Positions 59,452-64,000 of a stretch of DNA of 64,000 nt are shown here, piece by piece. A model generated the notes under the pieces. It was not told the origin of the DNA. It saw only the letters and a program-made list of their open reading frames with translations, and ran no database searches. How positions within the stretch are numbered: the stretch's first letter is position 1; every line of letters starts with the position of its first letter. This DNA is from Halorubrum lipolyticum DSM 21995 (GTDB lineage: Archaea > Halobacteriota > Halobacteria > Halobacteriales > Haloferacaceae). The stretch is taken from contig NZ_AOJG01000038.1 in the NCBI RefSeq assembly GCF_000337375.1, forward strand, positions 57,639 to 121,638, read 5' to 3'. The position numbers and the translations under genes were made by a program.

Positions 59452-61518
59452 ATGAACTGGCGAGAGGCCGAGCGGGAGTTCGCGGACGACGTCGTCGCCC
59501 GGGAGACCCTCCCGCGCACCTTCGAGCGGTCCGCCGAGCGAAACGCGGACCGGCTCGCCCAGCGGTACAAGGGCGGAATCCACGACCGGTCGCTGGTCTC
59601 TGCCGGGGTGCTCTCGCCCGCCCCGAAGGGGGAGTACGCCGACGTGACCTACGCCGAGATGCGCGCGATCGTCCGGCGCCTCGCGGCCGGGCTCCGCGAG
59701 CTCGGCGTCGACGGCGACACCCGCGTGGCCCTCTACGCCCAGACCCGGATGGAGTGGGCTCAGACGGATTTCGCGGCGCTGGCCGCGGGCGCGACGGTCA
59801 CAACCGTGTACGCCTCCTCCTCGCCGAACCAGGTCCGCTACCTGATCGAGGACCCGGAGGCGACGGTCGTGGTCGCGGAGAACCGCGAGCTGCTCGACGA
59901 GGTGCTCGGGGTCGCCGGCGACCTCGAACACGAGCTCGACGCGGTCGTGACGTTCGACGACGTGGACGCGACCGACCTCGACGCGTCTCTCGGCGGCGGC
60001 GCGGGAGGCGACGGCGGACTCTCCGCGGACGACGTGTACACCCTCGCCGAGGTCCACGCCCTCGGCGACGACGCGTTCGACGAGGACGCCTACCAGTCGT
60101 GGATCGACGCGGTCGACGTGGGGGACCTCGCGAGCCTCATCTACACCTCCGGGACCACGGGCCAGCCGAAGGGCGTCCGGCTCACCCACGCGAACTTCCG
60201 GGAGAACGTCAACCAGTGTTACCGGCGGTTCGCGGACCGCCCGGACCGCGACCCCGACGTGCCGGGGATCTCGGCCGAGTCGACGACGCTCTCCTTTCTC
60301 CCCCTCGCGCACGTCTTCGAGCGGCTCGCCGGCCACTACATGATGTTCGCGGCGGGCGCGACCGTCGGCTACGCCGAGAGCCCCGACACCCTGCGGGAGG
60401 ACTTCGGCCTCGTGCGCCCGACGACGACCACGAGCGTCCCGCGCGTCTACGAGAAGCTGTACGACGCGATCCGCGAGCAGGCGAGCGAGTCGTCGGTGAA
60501 AGAGCGGATCTTCGAGTGGGCGGTCGACGTGGGGAAGGCCCACCACGAGGCCGACGACCCGGGCGCCGTGCTCGACGCCAAGCGCGCAGTCGCCGACCGG
60601 CTCGTCTTCTCGTCGGTTCGCGAGGCGATCGGCGGTAACGTCGACTTCTTCATCTCCGGCGGCGGGTCGCTCTCGGCGGAGCTGTGCGCGCTCTACCACG
60701 CGATGGACCTGCCCATCCTGGAGGGGTACGGGCTGACGGAGACCTCGCCGGTGATCTGCGTCAACCCGCCCGAGGAGCCGAAGGTCGGCACCATCGGCCC
60801 GCCGGTGGTCGACACCGAGGTCGCGATCGACGGCGGGGTCGTCGGCGAGGCGGCCGCGGAGCTGCCCGGCGACGTGGGCGAACTACTCGTGCGCGGCCCC
60901 CAGGTGACCGACGGTTACTGGAACCGTCCCGACGCGACCGCGGAGGCCTTCACCGAACCGGACCGGCTCCCGGACGACGCCGTCGTCGCCGGCACGCCCC
61001 CCGCCGACCGCGACGGCGACCCGGCGGAGCCGTGGTTCCACACCGGCGACATCGTCCAGCTCCGGCCGGACGGGTACGTCGCCTTCCGCGAGCGTGCGAA
61101 GCAGCTGCTCGTCCTCTCGACCGGGAAGAACGTCGCGCCCGGCCCGATCGAGGACCGGTTCGCGGCGAACGAGTTCGTCGAGCAGTGCGTCGTCCTCGGC
61201 GACGGCCGGAAGTTCGTCTCCGCGCTCATCGTCCCCAACTTCGAGAAGGTCGCGGCGTGGGCCGACGCCCGCGGGATCGACCTCCCCGAGGGCCGCGCCT
61301 CGGTCTGCCGCGACGACCGAGTCCGCGAGCGGATACAGGAGGAGGTCGACCGCGTCAACGAGGAGTTCGAGTCGTACGAGCGGATCAAGCAGTTCCGCCT
61401 CGTCGAGGAAGAGTTCACGGAGGAGAACGACCTGCTCACGCCGACGATGAAAAAGAAGCGGCGCAACATCTTGGACCGTTTCGCCGACGAGGTCGAGATG
61501 ATCTACGAGGGATCATAA
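59452..61518 (+). CDS. Long-chain acyl-CoA synthetase (AMP-forming)
   Basis: A 688-residue adenylate-forming enzyme of the FAA1-like group, activating fatty acids as CoA esters at the membrane. Motif I is LIYTSGTTGQPKGVRLTH (about residue 225), the A5 region reads YGLTETSPVI, and WFHTGDIVQLRPDGYVAFRER is the hinge motif; the C-terminal lysine region ends the protein. The N-terminal extension and length fit this group rather than acetyl-CoA synthetases. A TATA-like CGTTTATAG (59422-59430) is about 27 nt upstream. Confidence 0.93.
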   Translation: MNWREAEREFADDVVARETLPRTFERSAERNADRLAQRYKGGIHDRSLVSAGVLSPAPKGEYADVTYAEMRAIVRRLAAGLRELGVDGDTRVALYAQTRMEWAQTDFAALAAGATVTTVYASSSPNQVRYLIEDPEATVVVAENRELLDEVLGVAGDLEHELDAVVTFDDVDATDLDASLGGGAGGDGGLSADDVYTLAEVHALGDDAFDEDAYQSWIDAVDVGDLASLIYTSGTTGQPKGVRLTHANFRENVNQCYRRFADRPDRDPDVPGISAESTTLSFLPLAHVFERLAGHYMMFAAGATVGYAESPDTLREDFGLVRPTTTTSVPRVYEKLYDAIREQASESSVKERIFEWAVDVGKAHHEADDPGAVLDAKRAVADRLVFSSVREAIGGNVDFFISGGGSLSAELCALYHAMDLPILEGYGLTETSPVICVNPPEEPKVGTIGPPVVDTEVAIDGGVVGEAAAELPGDVGELLVRGPQVTDGYWNRPDATAEAFTEPDRLPDDAVVAGTPPADRDGDPAEPWFHTGDIVQLRPDGYVAFRERAKQLLVLSTGKNVAPGPIEDRFAANEFVEQCVVLGDGRKFVSALIVPNFEKVAAWADARGIDLPEGRASVCRDDRVRERIQEEVDRVNEEFESYERIKQFRLVEEEFTEENDLLTPTMKKKRRNILDRFADEVEMIYEGS

Positions 61519-61563
61519 AGGAGAGAGCCGACGGGTCGGCGCCAACGGGAGTCGAGGAGATCC

Positions 61564-62886
61564 CTACGCCGACGACGCGGCCGACTCGGCGGGGTCGTCG
61601 CCCTCGACGGGCCCGCCCTCACCGTCGTCGCCCTCGTCGACCGGGTCGCCGAACGCGTAGACGGTGTTGTGGCCGGTCACCTCGACCTCCAGGAAGTCGC
61701 CCACGTCGACGCCGCGTTCGGTGGCCTTCTGAACGATGATCTGGCGGTAGGCGCCGTCGCGGCACTTCACGGAGTCGCCGGTCCCCTCCTCGACGACGAG
61801 CACCTCGAACGTCTCGCCGACCATCGACTCGTACGCCTCGCCGACGACCTCCATCTTCAGCTCGGACATCGCCTTCGAGCGCTCCTTCTTGACCGTCCCG
61901 CCAAGCCCCTTCATGTCGGCGGCGTCTGTGCCGGGGCGCTTCGAGAAGCGCGTGACGTTGATCTTTTCGGGGCGGACCTCTGTGAGCAGGTCCATCGACC
62001 GCTCGTGGTCGGCCTCGCTCTCGGTCGGGAAGCCGACGATGAAGTCCGTCGAGAGCGTCCAGTGGTCGAGCCGGTCGTCGAAGGTCGCGACGACCTCGCG
62101 GAACTTCTCGACGCGGTGCTGGCGGCGCATGTCCTCGAGCACGTCGTCGGAGCCGGACTGGACCGGCGCGTGGATGAAGTCGTACAGCTCCTCGTTCCTC
62201 GCGAACACGTCGGCCAATTCCTCGTGGATGCCGTGGATGCCGCCGGGGTTGGCCATCCCGAGCCGAACCCGGAACTCGCCGTCGATGTCACAGATCCGGT
62301 CGAGCAGCTCCGGGAGCTTTCGATCTCCCTTATCCCAGCCGTAGACGCCGGTGTCCTGTCCGGTCACCCGGATCTCCTTGGCGCCGGCGTGGACCAGCGC
62401 GCGGGCCTTCTCGACGTTCGTCTCGACGGAGGGGGAGTCGACCCGACCCGTCGCGAACTTCGTGATGCAGTACGAGCAGTTGCTCATGCAGCCGCGCGCG
62501 ATGGGGAGGATGCCGACGACGCCGTCCAAGACGGGCTCGGCGTCGGGGGTGACCGTCGGGCACTCGCCGTTGAGCACGTGGGAGGGGACCTCGTCCCAGT
62601 GGAGGATCTCGGCGTCGACGTCGGCCTCCTCGAACGCCTCGCCCTGCGCGAGCGCCATGCAGCCGGTGACGACGAGCTCGGCGGTCTCCGCCTCCAGCTC
62701 CTCGGCACGCCGGAGCATGTTCCGCTCCGTCTTCTCGACGACCGTACAGGTGTTGAGGATGGCGACATCCGCGTCTTCGGGACCGTCGGCCGGGCGGTGG
62801 CCGCCGTCGCGCAGCGCCCGCTCTATCTCCCGGCTCTCGCCCCGGTTGGAACTACAGCCGTACGTTTCGATGTGATACGTCGCCAT
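61564..62886 (-). CDS. tRNA N6-threonylcarbamoyladenosine methylthiotransferase (MtaB/CDKAL1-like)
   Basis: A 440-residue radical SAM methylthiotransferase that makes ms2t6A37 in ANN-decoding tRNAs. The N-terminal UPF0004 domain has cysteines C11, C47 and C76, the radical SAM cluster is C133-x3-C137-x2-C140 (GCMSNCSYC), and the C-terminal TRAM domain ends near residue 405 with an acidic tail. The archaeal family is named e-MtaB/CDKAL1-type; the exact branch is inferred. It is convergent to the acyl-CoA synthetase gene. Confidence 0.92.
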   Translation of the reverse strand: MATYHIETYGCSSNRGESREIERALRDGGHRPADGPEDADVAILNTCTVVEKTERNMLRRAEELEAETAELVVTGCMALAQGEAFEEADVDAEILHWDEVPSHVLNGECPTVTPDAEPVLDGVVGILPIARGCMSNCSYCITKFATGRVDSPSVETNVEKARALVHAGAKEIRVTGQDTGVYGWDKGDRKLPELLDRICDIDGEFRVRLGMANPGGIHGIHEELADVFARNEELYDFIHAPVQSGSDDVLEDMRRQHRVEKFREVVATFDDRLDHWTLSTDFIVGFPTESEADHERSMDLLTEVRPEKINVTRFSKRPGTDAADMKGLGGTVKKERSKAMSELKMEVVGEAYESMVGETFEVLVVEEGTGDSVKCRDGAYRQIIVQKATERGVDVGDFLEVEVTGHNTVYAFGDPVDEGDDGEGGPVEGDDPAESAASSA

Positions 62887-62979
62887 CGAGTGGGCTCACT
62901 ACCGGTCGCGCGGGCAAAAACGCGACGGATCGGGTGGAGAGTGAAACCGGGTCGGGGGGAGGAAAAGCTCCGGTCGGCG

Positions 62980-63297
62980 TCAGTCCTCGGCGATCGCCGT
63001 CGCGGTCGGGGCCTCCGCGTCGGGTTCGGAGGCGGCCTCGGGCTCGGAGCCGGTCGACCGCTCCGACTCGGGGACGGGCGCGTAGACGGACCGGCGGGCG
63101 TCCTTGGGGCAGAGCCCCTCTTCGACGAGCCCGACCTCGGTGAGTTTCTCCACCGCGAACCGGACGGTTCGGGTCGAGAGGCGCGTCTCCTCGGCGAGCC
63201 CGGTCTGGTCGAACCGGCCCTCCTCGTCGAGGACGTAGTAGACCAGTTTGGCGCTCGGCGGGAGCGGCTCGAGCAGCTCGCGGGTGCCTTCGTCCAT
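62980..63297 (-). CDS. Winged-helix transcriptional regulator
   Basis: A 105-residue protein whose first 70 residues are a winged helix: LPPSAKLVYYVLDEEGRFDQ then TGLAEETRLSTRTVRFAVEKLTEVGLVEEGL, the helix-turn-helix plus wing of haloarchaeal MarR/ArsR-like regulators. The last 30 residues are acidic and disordered. A TATA-like GGTTATGC on the minus strand lies about 27 nt upstream of the ATG at 63297. It precedes the next gene, a histidine kinase, on the same strand by 110 nt, but regulation of it is not shown. Confidence 0.85.
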   Translation of the reverse strand: MDEGTRELLEPLPPSAKLVYYVLDEEGRFDQTGLAEETRLSTRTVRFAVEKLTEVGLVEEGLCPKDARRSVYAPVPESERSTGSEPEAASEPDAEAPTATAIAED

Positions 63298-63407
63298 ACC
63301 CGTGACACACGGTCGAGTCGTGCATAACCGTGGCCCGGGTGTGCGCGGTCTCCGCACGTCCACGACCCATTTATATATCACGTCCCGTCCGGGGCGCCCG
63401 ATCCCCC

Positions 63408-64000
63408 TCAGCCGTCGGTCCGGAACTCGAACCGCGCGCCGTCCCCGTCGACCACGTCGACGGACCAGCCGTGGGCGGCCGCGATCTCGCGGACGATCGC
63501 GAGCCCGAACCCCGTCCCGGTCGGGTCGCTCGATCGCCCGTACTCCGTCGCCTCGTCGGGGTCGATCTCGAAGCCGACGCCGTCGTCCGCGACGGCGAAG
63601 CCGTCCGGGAGCGCGTCGACGGAGACCGTGACGCCGCCGGCGTCCGCCGTCGAGTCGGTCCCGTGCTCGACGCTATTTTTAAACAGATTCTCCAGCAGGG
63701 TCCGCAGCCGTTCGGGGTCGGCGTCCACCGCGAGCGACTTCTCCGGCGGGTCGAGCGTCGCGTCCGCGGTGTCGACGGTCCGCCACGCTCGCGCGGCCGC
63801 CTCGGCGAGGGAGACGGCCTCCAGGTCGTCGACCGTGCGCCCCTGCCGCGCCAGCGCGAGCAGGTCGTCGATGAGCTCCTCCATCCGGTCGTGGGCGTCC
63901 GCGATCCGGTCGAGCTCGTCGAGCGCGTCGTCGTCGGCGACGGTCGCCCGCGCGAGTTCGAGCCGGCCCATGGCGACGTTGAGCGGGTTTCGGAGGTCGT
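63408..64000 (-). CDS. Sensor histidine kinase, C-terminal part (5' end beyond window)
   Basis: Only the C-terminal 197 residues are inside the window. At the right edge the reading gives DLRNPLNVA, with the phospho-accepting histidine codon straddling base 64000. The dimerisation helix follows (RMEELIDDLLALARQG), then the ATP-binding domain with N box LLENLFKNSVEHG, G1 box VADDGVGFEI and G2 GTGFGLAIVREIAAAHGWS. It would phosphorylate a response regulator not visible here. The input domain is unknown because it is cut off. Confidence 0.93.
   Translation of the reverse strand, partial: DLRNPLNVAMGRLELARATVADDDALDELDRIADAHDRMEELIDDLLALARQGRTVDDLEAVSLAEAAARAWRTVDTADATLDPPEKSLAVDADPERLRTLLENLFKNSVEHGTDSTADAGGVTVSVDALPDGFAVADDGVGFEIDPDEATEYGRSSDPTGTGFGLAIVREIAAAHGWSVDVVDGDGARFEFRTDG

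Overview
The window reads as a chromosome segment of a haloarchaeon (class Halobacteria), most likely Halorubrum or a close relative. Support comes from very high GC, strongly acidic predicted proteins, TATA boxes about 27 nt upstream of start codons (leaderless genes), Tat-type lipoprotein signals, an intron-containing elongator tRNA-Met, and archaeal genes such as nmd3, a PDCD5-type protein, an archaeal hisS and a TbsP-like regulator. The genus is an inference; there is no rRNA here to settle it.

Bases 1-20586 are mostly housekeeping genes: a DUF3054 membrane protein, glyA, a TbsP-like regulator, a YcaO enzyme, a cupin, a CBS protein, a cytochrome P450 behind a palindromic operator, spliced tRNA-Met, an MscS channel, a Tat-exported beta-helix protein with a frameshift, overlapping mutS-mutL, a J-domain protein, mobA and pdxS.

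Bases 21629-48819 form one large catabolic island of about 25 genes, bordered on both sides by AT-rich stretches without recognisable genes (20587-21628 and 48820-49447). The left arm (minus strand) has an IclR regulator, two MmgE/PrpD proteins, a branched-chain-type ABC importer with fused LivG-LivF ATPases, an SDR, an FAD oxidoreductase and two unusual metallo-beta-lactamase-fold proteins. The middle has an amidohydrolase, a Rieske protein, a carboxymuconolactone-decarboxylase-like protein and a TAXI-type TRAP transporter. The right arm (plus strand) has an NTF2-like protein, an LLM flavin oxidoreductase, an isochorismatase-type amidase, a hydantoinase, a class III CoA-transferase, an HMG-CoA-lyase-like protein lacking the usual cysteine, and a LeuCD-type hydratase. 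Together these suggest import of an organic acid or cyclic amide, ring opening, deamination, CoA activation and retro-aldol cleavage. The substrate is unknown.

Bases 49448-64000 return to core functions: DJ-1/PfpI, DoxX, a small winged-helix protein, a CNNM-CBS membrane protein, hisS, a ferritin-like protein, a PP-loop ATPase, a PDCD5-type protein, nmd3, a Rad3/DinG helicase, an acyl-CoA synthetase, a tRNA methylthiotransferase, a winged-helix regulator and a histidine kinase cut by the window edge.

The most interesting non-coding signal is an element present twice (about 5223-5495 and 56453-56612). Each copy begins 52-53 nt after the stop codon of a plus-strand gene with a TATA-like box, carries hairpins whose stems differ between copies with compensatory changes, and shares two conserved unpaired blocks. 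One 16-bp hairpin domain is present in copy 1 and cleanly absent from copy 2. It looks like a lineage-specific structured RNA family.
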